Shown in pieces: positions 7,981 to 16,778 of a DNA stretch of 64,000 bases; the first letter of the stretch is position 1; each line of letters starts with the position of its first letter. The DNA is from Burkholderia sp. PAMC 26561 (lineage in GTDB: Bacteria; Pseudomonadota; Gammaproteobacteria; Burkholderiales; Burkholderiaceae), in assembly GCF_001557535.2 (NCBI RefSeq), contig NZ_CP014309.1:124001-188000 (forward strand). Direction: 5' to 3'. The translations under genes and the position numbers were made by a program. The notes under the pieces are model-generated. The model did not search any database, was not told the origin of the DNA, and saw only the letters and a list, made by a program, of their open reading frames with translations.

Positions 7981-8427
7981 ATGTCCGGGGCACACCTCGC
8001 AATTACTAGGCGGAACGATTTTTTCACTGAGGTTCGCGTGCTTAACCCTCTGTTCCAAGCGCAAGCCAATATTCGACGCTGGAAGGCGATCGCTAATTTT
8101 TGCGCCGCTCGCGCAGGCGACTATGCTGAGTTAGCCGGGCTCGAGCTGGCCGAGACGAAAGCGACTGTATTACGGGAGTTGATCTCGATGGTCGCGCTCG
8201 CCGTGGGTGTTTTGTTCACTCTCTCGTTTCTATGCTTCGCTTTGATTGCGACGGCGTTCGGAACGCCATATTTCTTGGCTGTGGTGTGGGCAATCGCGGG
8301 CATATGGCTCATCGTATCTGTCGCAGCGTTCTTTACCATGCGTACGCAGCTGCGCGGCGCTAACCACTTCGGTTCGCTTCAATCCGAACTACGCGAAGAC
8401 TTGAAAGCGATCAAGGAGGCCCTGTGA
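7981..8427 (+). CDS. YqjE-like putative holin-X family membrane protein
   Basis: A 148-residue protein has a soluble N-terminal helix (residues ~20-65, with ARAGDYAELAGLELAETKAT) and two adjacent membrane helices (~residues 68-95 and 97-120; VALAVGVLFTLSFLCFALIA and FLAVVWAIAGIWLIVSVAAF). It ends in a charged helix (LQSELREDLKAIKEAL). This matches the Phage_holin_3_6/Actinobacterial holin-X-like superfamily that includes E. coli YqjE; despite the name, chromosomal members are not lysis proteins. The stop overlaps the GTG start of the next gene by three bases (GTGA), indicating translational coupling. A shorter start near 8037 is possible because the first ~19 residues are atypical. Confidence 0.8.
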   Translation: MSGAHLAITRRNDFFTEVRVLNPLFQAQANIRRWKAIANFCAARAGDYAELAGLELAETKATVLRELISMVALAVGVLFTLSFLCFALIATAFGTPYFLAVVWAIAGIWLIVSVAAFFTMRTQLRGANHFGSLQSELREDLKAIKEAL

Positions 8428-8822
8428 AGACGCCGCCGGAATGGACCTACCATGAGACCCGCAAGGAACGTCGGGCTCACGTCTTGTCGCGCTTAGCCCT
8501 GACGCGAGCTGAATTTATGGCCGATCACAGCACCGGCGAGATTACTGGAAACGGGCTGTTTCACCACCGTGCTCTCAGTACGAACTCGTTGCCAATCAAA
8601 CGGTCTCGCGGCAGCATCCTGCTTGCGTCACCAAATGCTCAAACAATCACGGCTGTGCTTGTTTGCTCGGTGATTTTCGGTCCACGCCGTCTATTCGCGT
8701 TAGTGGGGCTTCCCATCGTGCGTGCGTGGGCGACTCGCGCAGTCCGTAATCTGATTACGGCGCCGAAAGCGCAAGAAAAAAATACACGAATGCCGGCGGG
8801 TTTGGTAGGTGCAAGCTCCTAG
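8424..8822 (+). CDS. YqjK-position hypothetical protein
   Basis: This 132-residue basic protein begins at GTG 8424, with AAGGAGG at 8413-8419, and overlaps the stop of the YqjE-like gene. It contains RKERRAHVLSRLALTRAEFM near the N-terminus and one weakly hydrophobic segment (ITAVLVCSVIFGPRRLFALV). It lacks clear similarity to YqjK, but it occupies that gene's place and is coupled to the YqjE-like gene. Function unknown. Confidence 0.6.
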   Translation: MKTPPEWTYHETRKERRAHVLSRLALTRAEFMADHSTGEITGNGLFHHRALSTNSLPIKRSRGSILLASPNAQTITAVLVCSVIFGPRRLFALVGLPIVRAWATRAVRNLITAPKAQEKNTRMPAGLVGASS

Positions 8823-9241
8823 ACGAAGGAGCCTGCAGTCTGATGCGCGTTTTCTGCGACGGTGCCGACGTGCGTGTAGCCGGGCGATTGACGGGCTTAC
8901 CCGAATGGATGGTGGCAGTCTCCCTGACCGTAGCCGTCAATAAGGCCTTCAACGCAGTCCCCGAAGCACCTCAGCTCCCAAGTCACGCTTGGCCCGTTGG
9001 CTGCCCAGCGCCGGCGTCGTCGTCAACGTCCGGGACCAAATCGCGTGTCCCGATTGGTAGTGCCCCTGCTCATGACGCTCTTTGCCATTGCGTGATAGTC
9101 TCTTCGCAACCTTTTTGCGAAAACACCAACTGTCTGTAAAGCGTTCGTTCTGGCAGGCTATGATCATTGACCAAGCAGGGCGAGCCGTTGAGACTTGCAA
9201 CTATTACTTGAAAGTATCACCTCTCTTGGTACTCACTGCTC
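8823..9241. other. Stretch without a supported gene
   Basis: A 98-codon plus-strand ORF at 8843-9139 exists, but its Pro/Ser/Ala-rich translation looks non-native and no ribosome site stands out. It may be a remnant. Nothing else is recognised. Confidence 0.3.
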
Positions 9242-9505
9242 GTGAAAGCTGTAATTACTTCTCATGCTTGCGTTACCGCGCTAGACGTTGCCCCCTACGA
9301 TCAATTCGGCTACGCGCTGTATGGAAACGACGGGCTTATGCATACAGACTTTGTCAATCTTCGGACCGCCAAGGTCTTCGCAGCCGAGCTGGCAGGCAAT
9401 AGTGCGTTCGCAATGCTCATGGTCGCTATCGCCAACGCAGATCCGCAGATCTACAACGCAATGGTCGGCAGGTCATTCGATGACGCGGCTAGGGAGTCGC
9501 GCTAA
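9242..9505 (+). CDS. Small hypothetical protein, first of a tandem paralogous pair
   Basis: An 87-residue protein starts at GTG 9242. It aligns along its length with the next gene: MKAVITSHACVT / MRATILGHSLVP at the start, FVNLRTAKVFAAELAGNSAF / SISLRTARVIVANLPDGNAL in the middle, and YNAMVGRSF / YAALVGRQF at the end. Predicted fold is a short beta-hairpin followed by two helices. I recognise no family. The two genes are 51 bp apart, both start with GTG, and probably form one transcription unit. Confidence 0.65.
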   Translation: MKAVITSHACVTALDVAPYDQFGYALYGNDGLMHTDFVNLRTAKVFAAELAGNSAFAMLMVAIANADPQIYNAMVGRSFDDAARESR

Positions 9506-9556
9506 ACGGCATCGATCTTGCCGCCAAATTTTGAAATTCAACACTTGGAGCATGCC

Positions 9557-9811
9557 GTGAGAGCCACTATTCTCGGGCATTCGTTAGTCCCTGAAGGGGA
9601 TGAGCAACTGCACATTTTTCATTACATGCTGGACGACGGAGGAGCAGGTCCCGCCCGGAATGAATCCATTTCACTGCGGACGGCGCGCGTGATTGTGGCT
9701 AACCTCCCCGATGGGAATGCCCTTATCGCCATGCTGCGCGCGATTGTTGATATGCAGCCGGACGCTTATGCCGCATTAGTGGGTCGCCAGTTCCGAGACG
9801 CACATGGGTAA
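9557..9811 (+). CDS. Small hypothetical protein, second of a tandem paralogous pair
   Basis: An 84-residue protein starts at GTG 9557; a longer in-frame start at 9518 is unlikely because similarity to the gene at 9242 begins at this GTG. The shared features are the LRTA(K/R) motif, a hydrophobic helix and the closing VGR(S/Q)F. The N-terminal half is more acidic than in its partner (VPEGDEQLHIFHYMLDDGGA). The duplication looks old because only scattered positions match. Function unknown. Confidence 0.65.
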   Translation: MRATILGHSLVPEGDEQLHIFHYMLDDGGAGPARNESISLRTARVIVANLPDGNALIAMLRAIVDMQPDAYAALVGRQFRDAHG

Positions 9812-10105
9812 GACGGCGTTAGCGACTCGCTTCGGATCTGAGGCAAACACCCACAAGATTGCCCGATTTTTTCTCCACCGGGCTGGCTTCGATAATCGCT
9901 ATCCGCGCCGCATGCGAGACTGTGCCGCCCGGTGATCCTTTGATTTCCCCGCTTTGGCGTATATGAGCGCATGCTCGCCGAGAAGCTGGGCGTCGTGCCG
10001 CCAATCCAGTGACCGACGTGCAATTTTGTGCTGAAACGCAAGGGCGGTCGAAGTAAAACGGCAGCCACGCCCTGGATCAGAAGCATCAAGCCGGACGGGA
10101 GCAAC
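9812..10105. other. Gap with a possible minus-strand remnant
   Basis: No intact gene is seen. The minus-strand reading at ~9819-10004 gives GEIKGSPGGTVSHAARIAII and EASPVEKKSGNLVGVC, which reads like real protein, perhaps the tail of a lost gene. It has no start, so I leave it unassigned. Confidence 0.3.
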
Positions 10106-10489
10106 ATGATGAAAATCCGCTCACACGCGCTATTTGCGTTGGCCACTCTGGCCGCCGGCTGCGCGGCTTTGGCGATAGCCGCTGAGCCACCCCTGAAAAC
10201 ATTGCCGTTACAACAGGACATCTGGATCACTGGAACGATGCAACCCCATGCCGGACAGTTCCTATCGGGAAAGCAGACGACCCTCCGGTTGGATTTTCCT
10301 GCGATATCGCCCTGCGACAATCACGTTGTAACGGCGGTCAAGCTGGATAAGGCAGGCCAGGCAGAACCGTTGCTTTTGCTGTCTCGTCGTGGGCAGCGAA
10401 TCGCCCTCAGGGGACGCGTCACTTGTTCAAGCTCTGGTGTCCGGTTTTCTCCGATGCCAGAGCCGGACTACGTGTTTCCTATTTACTAG
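10106..10489 (+). CDS. Exported hypothetical protein
   Basis: A 127-residue protein starts at tandem ATGs (10106/10109) after GGGAGC. The signal peptide runs to about AIAAEP (MMKIRSHALFALATLAAGCA then ALAIAAEP). A Cys sits in the hydrophobic stretch, but the lipobox is poor, so signal-peptidase-I cleavage after AIA is preferred. The mature part is small and beta-rich, with two cysteines (SPCDNHVV and RVTCSSSG) that could form a disulfide. It stops four bases before the convergent kinase gene ends. Function unknown. Confidence 0.65.
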   Translation: MMKIRSHALFALATLAAGCAALAIAAEPPLKTLPLQQDIWITGTMQPHAGQFLSGKQTTLRLDFPAISPCDNHVVTAVKLDKAGQAEPLLLLSRRGQRIALRGRVTCSSSGVRFSPMPEPDYVFPIY

Positions 10490-10493
10490 CTAC

Positions 10494-11738
10494 TCACACG
10501 ATTCCCGGGACATCTTGGCTATCTAAAGGTGCTTCGGCTCGAACGGGAAAGCGGATTTCAAAGGTCGTGCCGTGACCTTGCCGGGTCTCGAAGTGGATTC
10601 TGCCATCAAGCACCCGGCAAAGCTCCTTGACGATCGCCAGCCCTAGGCCCACGCCGGGTATATCCTCGCCTGCGGCCCGCTGAAATTCGTCGAATATTCG
10701 GTTGGTGTCCGACGACGCAATGCCGACACCGGTATCGGCAACCCGCAAAAACCAGCCGCCATCTCCGTGCCCGCCCATCGCCAGCTTGACTTCACCAGCT
10801 TTGGTGTACTTTGTCGCGTTCGACAAGAGGTTTAGCGCCACCTGCTTTACCTTGATGCGGTTTGATAGCACCGTTGGCACCGCGGCGTCGAAACAGGTAG
10901 AAAGGTGTAAGCCTTTCGCCTCGATACCAGGACGGCAAGCCGTCACCAACTCATCAAAGAGTTCGCGCAAGTCGAAAGGCTCTACCGCAAGCGGTGCCCG
11001 GTCGCCCAACACGACTGAGTATACGACCATGTCGTCTACCAGTTGTTTCATGTCCGCCGCCTGTCGGGTGGCCAGCGCCAAACCGGCTTCTGCTTTGGAT
11101 GGCGCGCGCGAAATGAGTTGTAACGCGGTGGAAAAAGCGTTCAGGAAATTGCGAAGATCATGTACGACACTGCGCGTGATCTGCATGCGCGATTCATAAA
11201 GGTCGCTCACCAGCTGCTGCTTCAGTGCTAATTCGTGGTTCGCCCGCTCCAGGCTACCGGTGTATTCGTCGATTTTTCGATCGCGCTCTGTGACGACTTC
11301 CCGGATGGACGTGACGGTGACAAAACCGAGCGCCTCGTCAATCAGCCGGCGAGCACGCCCTTCATGTCGCCTAGTGAAAACACCATCCAATTCCGCGAAC
11401 GTCTCAGCCGCATCCACCAGCACCTGCCTGAACAGATCCAGTTCGTGTACTAGTTCATCGATTCGATAGCCCTGCTGCCAGCGAACTTTGCCATGGGTGC
11501 GAGCGTCGCGTTCGATCGCCGGCTCCACCTGTTCAAGATCCTGCGCGTCGAGCGCAGCACAGATTCCGTCCAGGATTTCCGGAAGATGATCGGCGAGCTG
11601 GTCGTACGTCAGTTTGTCAGCCTCGACGAGGCTGGCGTCGCCGAATACTGCTTTCATCCACTTTTCGGTCAGGGTGGTCCGTTCCCGACGCAGGAATTCG
11701 GCAAAACCGCGAAGCGGGCCTGCTTGCGTTTCAGTCAT
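10494..11738 (-). CDS. Sensor histidine kinase with RsbRD-like N-terminal domain
   Basis: A 414-residue soluble kinase on the minus strand. Residues ~10-150 form an RsbRD_N-like helical sensor domain (FAEFLRRERTTLTEKWMKAV, HGKVRWQQGYRIDELVHELD). A coiled linker (ERDRKIDEYTGSLERANHEL) follows. The dimerisation domain carries the phosphoacceptor in SVVHDLRNFLNAF (His193). The ATPase domain shows the N box (LNLLSNATKYTKAG), G1 (DTGVGI) and G2 (GVGLGLAIVKEL). No membrane segment is present, so it senses a cytoplasmic cue or acts through partners. No response regulator is adjacent, making it an orphan. DLRN instead of DLRNPL at the H box is typical of this subfamily. Confidence 0.9.
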   Translation of the reverse strand: MTETQAGPLRGFAEFLRRERTTLTEKWMKAVFGDASLVEADKLTYDQLADHLPEILDGICAALDAQDLEQVEPAIERDARTHGKVRWQQGYRIDELVHELDLFRQVLVDAAETFAELDGVFTRRHEGRARRLIDEALGFVTVTSIREVVTERDRKIDEYTGSLERANHELALKQQLVSDLYESRMQITRSVVHDLRNFLNAFSTALQLISRAPSKAEAGLALATRQAADMKQLVDDMVVYSVVLGDRAPLAVEPFDLRELFDELVTACRPGIEAKGLHLSTCFDAAVPTVLSNRIKVKQVALNLLSNATKYTKAGEVKLAMGGHGDGGWFLRVADTGVGIASSDTNRIFDEFQRAAGEDIPGVGLGLAIVKELCRVLDGRIHFETRQGHGTTFEIRFPVRAEAPLDSQDVPGIV

Positions 11739-11871
11739 GTTGGTGTTTGCAGAATAGTGTTTTGAGGGAACGGGGCGCCGTAGTGACGCGGACTGCCTAG
11801 GATATTTTTAATGGTACCAAGTCACGGGCGCCAGGAAAGCTAACCGAGCGCGGCGCCTCCCTGAGGCGAAG

Positions 11872-12430
11872 CTACCGGCGCGCCGGGCAGGCTCCTTTCG
11901 TCGACGGGTAATCGCAAGAGCCAACAAATCTTCGGCCATCCTTTCCTACATAGTTGGCACAACTCAACCGCCTCGTAAGCACCGCAGACAGTCTACTATG
12001 CCTCGTTAGGCGAGTTTGCTGCGCATGCCATGGGTAACGAACAGTATCCGCGCCCTCGTAGTCAGGATCCAGATAGATGAAACACCGCTGAATCCTAAAA
12101 TCGAGTATTGCAAAAACATCACACCATCTCCCAGCCAACGATTGTTCGGCGCTCCAGCGGACGCCATTTGAAGTCACATCTGAGCTCGTTCCTTCGATGA
12201 CAACAACATCCCCCTGCTGGATAAAGTTGAGTAGGCGTGGTCGTGTCTAAACTCCGCAGCCATCTTGCCGAGGTCCGAGAAAAGCCACTCGTACTCAATG
12301 CGCCCTGTTGCAAGTCCCCACTTCGGAAAATAAACCTGGGCTTGGTCATCGAACAGCTCGAAAAATGTACTCGGGAGTCGAGGCGCTGCAGATACTCCAG
12401 AGCTATTGTTCGACGCTGCTGATCAGTCAT
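11872..12430 (-). pseudogene. SnoaL-like (NTF2 fold) protein, frameshifted
   Basis: The minus strand from ATG 12430 reads MTDQQRRTIALEYLQRLDSR. Sense then moves to a second frame (FFELFDDQAQVYFPKWGLAT, EWLFSDLGKMAAEFRHDHAY). It moves again to a third frame (LNFIQQGDVVVIEGTSSDVT, GRWCDVFAILDFRIQRCFIY, LDPDYEGADTVRYPW). Reassembled, this is a ~135-residue SnoaL-like/nuclear transport factor 2 protein, a cone-shaped fold used by small isomerases and limonene-epoxide-hydrolase-like enzymes. At least two frameshifts inactivate it. The last part of the interval after RYPW is read-through sequence. Confidence 0.8.
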
Positions 12431-12627
12431 TCCCGTGCTTTCCGTGGTCGCTCCTTAAAAAACCATAGAGCAATTCGCGTGTACACCCACCATTAGCGCC
12501 AGCAGGTAATGGAGGAACTGGACGTTATTCATAGGCAATTCCGAGCGCGCGAGCGTATCCTGGACAGCCATGGTGAAGTTTTGTTTTCTTACGGGACATG
12601 GGAAGCGTAAGCCGCGCCCACGCGACC
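12431..12627. other. Short gap between pseudogenes
   Basis: Nothing recognised. It lies between the SnoaL-like and porin pseudogenes, both on the minus strand. Confidence 0.3.
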
Positions 12628-13450
12628 CTACCAGCCATACTTCAGCTCCAGCCCCACATAGCCCGAGTTGCTCCCGCCCAGCTCGCGGATAGAATCCCCG
12701 ACCCGGAAATGCACGGCCTCTACGGATGCAACAAGGTTGGTCGCCACTCTCCAGTCAGCACGTATCTGTAAGTAGGCGCCAGTCCATCGCGTGCGGTGCC
12801 CAGCAGTATCGGGACAACAGCACTTCCCTGCTGATAAATCGCATCGTTCGTGCTCATCCGCCATTGCAAACCTACAGCGAACAATAAGGCAAGTTTGCTG
12901 GACGGTTTGAGCGAAAAAGAGGGCTTTACATGGATGAGGTTTGCATACCCGGTGTAGCCCGCAAACATGAACTAATAACAGTTTGGGAAAAGCGGATTGA
13001 AGGTCTCAACGCGGCCGTCGTTCAAGTGACGGTCACCGGATGCTGCTTCAACCTGCAAGCCGAATCGGGGCGTCCAGAGGGAATTCTGCGTGCAGCCGAA
13101 CAGCGAGCCAACCGCCCATGCCCCAATCGTCTTTTCGCCGACGTTACCCGTTTCAAACATCGACTCTACGTCCCAATCTCAAGCAGAGACTTTCCCCGTA
13201 TATCGCAGGTCAAATACATTGCGATGCTCCTCACCTTGCGCATCAATGAACTGTGCACCGGCACGCGTGTAAAGCGGATAACATCCAGATAGGTACTCAA
13301 GCCCCACGTCCTTGCGTTTCGAAACGTACGCCGCTAAAGGTCAAATGACGATTCGAGGTGTCGTCAAATTCCGAGATATCGCGGTACTGAACCGGCCGCG
13401 TCGCTTACCCGATGAACCGCTACTTCTCGTACTCGTAGTCTGCCCATAGT
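12628..13450 (-). pseudogene. Alginate-export-family outer-membrane porin, C-terminal remnant
   Basis: Minus-strand fragments in different frames reassemble into the C-terminal part of an alginate_exp-type beta-barrel. In order they are PVQYRDISEFDDTSNRHLTF then SGVRFETQ (about 13410-13330), AGAQFIDAQGEEHRNVFDLR (about 13260), MFETGNVGEKTIGAWAVGSL then FG (13160), GRVETFNPLFPNCY, AGYTGYANLIHVKPSFSLKP (12960), and RADWRVATNLVASVEAVHFR, ending GYVGLELKYGW at 12628. The terminal aromatic (KYGW) is the beta-signal end of an outer-membrane protein. Several stops and frameshifts interrupt it, and the N-terminal half is not recognisable upstream. Confidence 0.85.
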
Positions 13451-13556
13451 GCGTCGTATGCCTGCGGTATATTTGGGCCGTCACGCATAGAGATAAATCT
13501 CTACAAGTCGAACGCCATTTCCTGCCGCCTAATGCGCAACTTTATCGTTTTCGGGC

Positions 13557-13867
13557 CTAGCGGGCTCTCCCAGGCAAGGAACGCCTGATGGCTGGTGACC
13601 GGCAAGACGGTCGGTGGCATCCGCATTTATCCCAAGCGCAACTGTCTGGACCGTGAGACAGCAGTCGAACAAGCAGCGCTTGACCATACGTTGCCCGGTT
13701 TTTCCACTTTGTTCGAACTCGACGACACGTCGGCCAAATTCCCAATAGGTTGCGGTCATTGCCGCGTTCACGCTGAGCGCTGCGGCTCGGCGGCTGCCCT
13801 CGGTGATTGCGATGATATCGCCGTGAATGCCTTTGTACTCAGTGCTGCTCAAAACGACGTTAGACAT
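13557..13867 (-). pseudogene. DUF1016/YhcG-type PDDEXK nuclease, truncated and frameshifted
   Basis: From ATG 13867 the minus strand reads SNVVLSSTEYKGIHGDIIAI, then RAAALSVNAAMTATYWEFGR and RVVEFEQSGK. This is the start of the DUF1016 N-terminal domain (the VNAxxTxxYWxxGRRIVEFEQ signature). Sense shifts frame near 13750 into TYGQALLVRL and then dissolves. The C-terminal nuclease domain is absent. Intact family members are ~330-370 residues. This is a dead remnant. Confidence 0.75.
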
Positions 13868-14580
13868 TGCTTTGTCACGAAACGATAAAAGAAGGACAGA
13901 TGGCAGCCTACCTAGGAGTCCTCCTGAACTTAAAGATAACCGATCCGTCGTTGTCACGATGGTACGGGTTCGAGGACGCTAACTGTTTGAGCTCATCGGC
14001 TCACACCACACATAAGATGGACCAAATGTGAATCGTGCGTCGCCCACAAGCAATTTCACGCAATAAAATCACGACATTTCCGTTTGGGAGTGATTTGTCT
14101 AACAAACCGCTGCTCCTGTGCGGCGCTGGGGTCAAATTTGCTGCCGGCACTATATTACGTTGGCTTTTAGTCGGTCCAGCGACGTATGAATTTGCAAACA
14201 ACTGCAACTTGGCAGCAGCCTGCGGGACGATTCGCTATAGCCTTGCTCGACGATGTATAGAGCATTTAACTTTGCGCAGTTGAAAGGAACAGACGGTTAG
14301 TTGCATTTTTTAATTATAAGAAAAGTCGTAATTGCTCCCCTCCCCTAGTAGAGAATCGTGCACCGCCGCACAGGTGAACACGCGGAACCCGCCGACGGCG
14401 CATCATTTGATTTCCATCTAAGAGCGTAATCGTCAGCGTATCCGGCTCGAATTACGACACCATGGATACGAAGGTACTGGTTTCGTAAGAACAAAGGCAA
14501 TGCGATGGAAGGTGAAATCAGTAAAGCGGCAACCCCGTTGGGCAGACCCCGGCCGCATCAGGCGAAGTATTCTGGCAGGA
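13868..14580. other. Gene-free decayed stretch
   Basis: Short ORFs on both strands (for example 14035-14283) have no recognisable content and no ribosome sites. The stretch lies between the DUF1016 remnant and IS66 debris and is probably degraded accessory DNA. Confidence 0.35.
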
Positions 14581-14589
14581 GATAGTGTC

Positions 14590-15150
14590 ATCGTAGAAGG
14601 CGAGTGGACTCGGCGGCCGACGGTTTTCCCGAGAGCGCGGACTCGCGGTCAGCACGTTTGGTCTGTGGCGCAAGAAGTTTTCGGATTCCCTCAAAGAGAA
14701 CCAACTGGAGCTTGCAATTACTACAGATGCGGCATTCATCGTGTCCTATACAGATACGGGTTCGATGCCGTTGTCGCCCGACGCAACACCGCCGTTGCAC
14801 GCATCGTACTCGCGTGACCGAGTGGTGCTTTGGCTGGCTGGCGTTCGCATCGAGCTAAGCGGGTTTAATGCCGAGCTCATCGTTCGATTCGTGCTTGGAC
14901 AGTTCAGAGATGGCCGGTGCGCTGATTGCCTCGGACGTTCGCGCATACATCAGCCGTGATCCTGTGGACATGCGCAAGGCGATTTACGTTTTTTCTTACC
15001 TTGGCGAGCCGCTGCCTGCGCAGAAGCCTGCATCGGTCAACCTATTCGCCTTCGAGACGCAGTACCGCTCCAAATTAAAGATTCTTCACTAGAATCTAGG
15101 GCTTCGCCGTTTGGTACAAGCAACTGGAGGGGGTTGTATCTTCTCTGCAG
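14590..15150 (+). pseudogene. IS66-family remnant (tnpA and tnpB fragments)
   Basis: A tnpA-like tail (about 14620-14900; ...SRDRVVLWLAGVRIELSGFN then AELIVRFV) is followed at ~14905-15150 by pieces of IS66 TnpB. DVRAYISRDPVDMRKAIYVF gives its DMRK motif, FAFETQYRSKLKIL the strand region, and in another frame GFAVWYKQLEGG. The order tnpA then tnpB on the plus strand is the normal one. Internal deletions and frameshifts make it non-functional, and no terminal repeats could be identified. Confidence 0.7.
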
Positions 15151-15677
15151 TGCAGTTTCGATGCATTGGGATTTATCGGCCGAGAATTAGCTGCGGCATC
15201 GAACTATGCATGTACTGATGGTTACAATACACGTAGTGAAAAGTACGCGATCGGCTACACTCAACGGATTTTGGTGAGAATTAGACATTGTCGCGTATCT
15301 TGCCCGTCGAACGGCAGAGCGCACACACAATCTCGTGAAACAATCTCATAAACACGCAATAAGTCATTGATAACGCTAAATAAAATCTGGTCGGTGAAAA
15401 TTTTAAATTGTTTCACGATCGGAGACGGAAATCATTGCCTGCTAGGTAGCAGGATATGAGGTTGTTCGCCAGAACAGTGTCAGTGGTTTTTATCAAGTCG
15501 CCCAGCTCACTTGAACTCGCGCTTCAAGAGTCGATTCGATGACCTACGACCGACAAATACAGCGTCCACGCGTCGGCGATAATAAACAGGAGCGACGTAG
15601 GCAGCACTGCTTTCCAAATGACCAACCCCATCGCAAGATCTCCCTGATTGCGGTCATTTACCCATGGCTTCGTCTTA
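15151..15677. other. Gene-free stretch before the IS1595 element
   Basis: No coding sequence supported. The region is more AT-rich than its surroundings (for example 15350-15420). Confidence 0.35.
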
Positions 15678-16778
15678 GAGCTGTATGTATATAAGGGCTA
15701 TTCACTTAGCGCCAACGGAGCGATCATGTCGGCGTGAGCGAATTTCAACCTACCCCTCTTGCGGGCGTCGACTACCCTCGGACGTGGAACCAGTTTGAAG
15801 AATGGTTTGCCACCGAGGACGACTGCGCGCGTTATCTTCAGCGACTGCGCTGGCCAGATGGATTCGCTTGCCCGGATTGTAGAATTAAGGGTGAACCATA
15901 TCGAAGTAGCCGCGGACGCCTGATCTGCAGAGCCTGCCGCCATTCGTGCACGGTTACGTCAGGTACGATTTTAGATAAGACACGCACGCCCCTCAAGGTT
16001 TGGCTGGCAGCTGCGTGGCATATTACGAGCCAGAAATCAGGCATGAGCGCCTTGGGTTTGCAGCGTGTACTGGGCTTTGGTAGTTACCAAACCGCCTGGA
16101 CCATTCTGCATCGCTTTCGGCGGGCGATGGTTCGCCCGGGGCGAGAGCGCTTGCAAGGCATCGTCGAAGTAGACCAGAGCTATCTTGCAATTCGTGATCG
16201 CCGTGTTACCCCCGTCGGTAAAGGCACGAGGGGGCTGACCACTAAAGCTATCGTGGTGATTGCCGTGGAAATCTTGGTGCCAAAAGGGTTCGGCCGTATC
16301 CGTATCCAGCGAATTGAAGCGGAGTCGGGCGCCAACATCGTTCCGTTCGTGAGAGAAGTCGTGGAACGCGGCTCCGTGCTGCGTACGGACGGCGCAGCCA
16401 TCTACCGGGACCTGCGGGAGGAATATCAGCATGAACGGACGGTGGTCAGAAACGTGATACCGGCGGATGCCATTCCAGCTCACATGCCGCTGCCTGGCGT
16501 ACATCGGGTGGCTTCGTTGCTCAAGCGCTGGCTCCTCGGTACACATCTAGGAGCAGTTAAGCCGGCCCAGTTGGAACACTATCTCGACGAATTCGTGTTC
16601 CGCTTCAACCGACGCGCGTCACGTTCTCGCGGCCTTATTTTCTACCGCTTGCTCGAACAGGCCGTTCAAGCCGACCCGATCACCTACCGTCAGATCGCAA
16701 AAAGAACATCTCGCGACGCTTAAATTTCGGCTTGCGGGATGGTGGCTCTAAGTGGATAGCCCTTATGTATACACAGTA
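15678..16778 (+). mobile_element. IS1595-family insertion sequence (ISXO2-like group)
   Basis: Imperfect terminal inverted repeats of about 38 bp bracket one transposase gene. The left end reads inward CTGTATGTATATAAGGGCTA from 15681; the complement of the right end reads CTGTGTATACATAAGGGCTA from 16776. Similarity continues through (T/C)CACTTAG(C/A)GCCA on each side. Total length is about 1.1 kb, within the family range. I could not find a clear 8-bp target duplication, so the exact outer bases are uncertain by a few positions. Confidence 0.85.
15734..16723 (+). CDS. IS1595-family transposase
   Basis: A 329-residue transposase with GTG start 15734. The N-terminal zinc ribbon (residues ~45-80) has CPDC and CRAC knuckles. 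The DDE/N-type core begins at VEVDQSYLA (first Asp, residue ~150) and continues with VLRTDGAAIYRDL (second Asp). HRVASLLKRWLLGTH and LDEFVFRFNRRASRSRGLIF form the conserved C-terminal block of ISXO2-like proteins. The first Asp is followed by QSY where the family usually has ETY. The region after it is shorter than usual (AIRDRRVTPVGKG in place of the GGK loop). It appears full length, and activity is plausible. Confidence 0.9.
   Translation: MSEFQPTPLAGVDYPRTWNQFEEWFATEDDCARYLQRLRWPDGFACPDCRIKGEPYRSSRGRLICRACRHSCTVTSGTILDKTRTPLKVWLAAAWHITSQKSGMSALGLQRVLGFGSYQTAWTILHRFRRAMVRPGRERLQGIVEVDQSYLAIRDRRVTPVGKGTRGLTTKAIVVIAVEILVPKGFGRIRIQRIEAESGANIVPFVREVVERGSVLRTDGAAIYRDLREEYQHERTVVRNVIPADAIPAHMPLPGVHRVASLLKRWLLGTHLGAVKPAQLEHYLDEFVFRFNRRASRSRGLIFYRLLEQAVQADPITYRQIAKRTSRDA

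Noticed and set aside
8843..9139. 98-codon ORF after the YqjK-position gene
   Set aside because: No ribosome site and an unnatural Pro/Ser composition; it could equally be a remnant in another frame.
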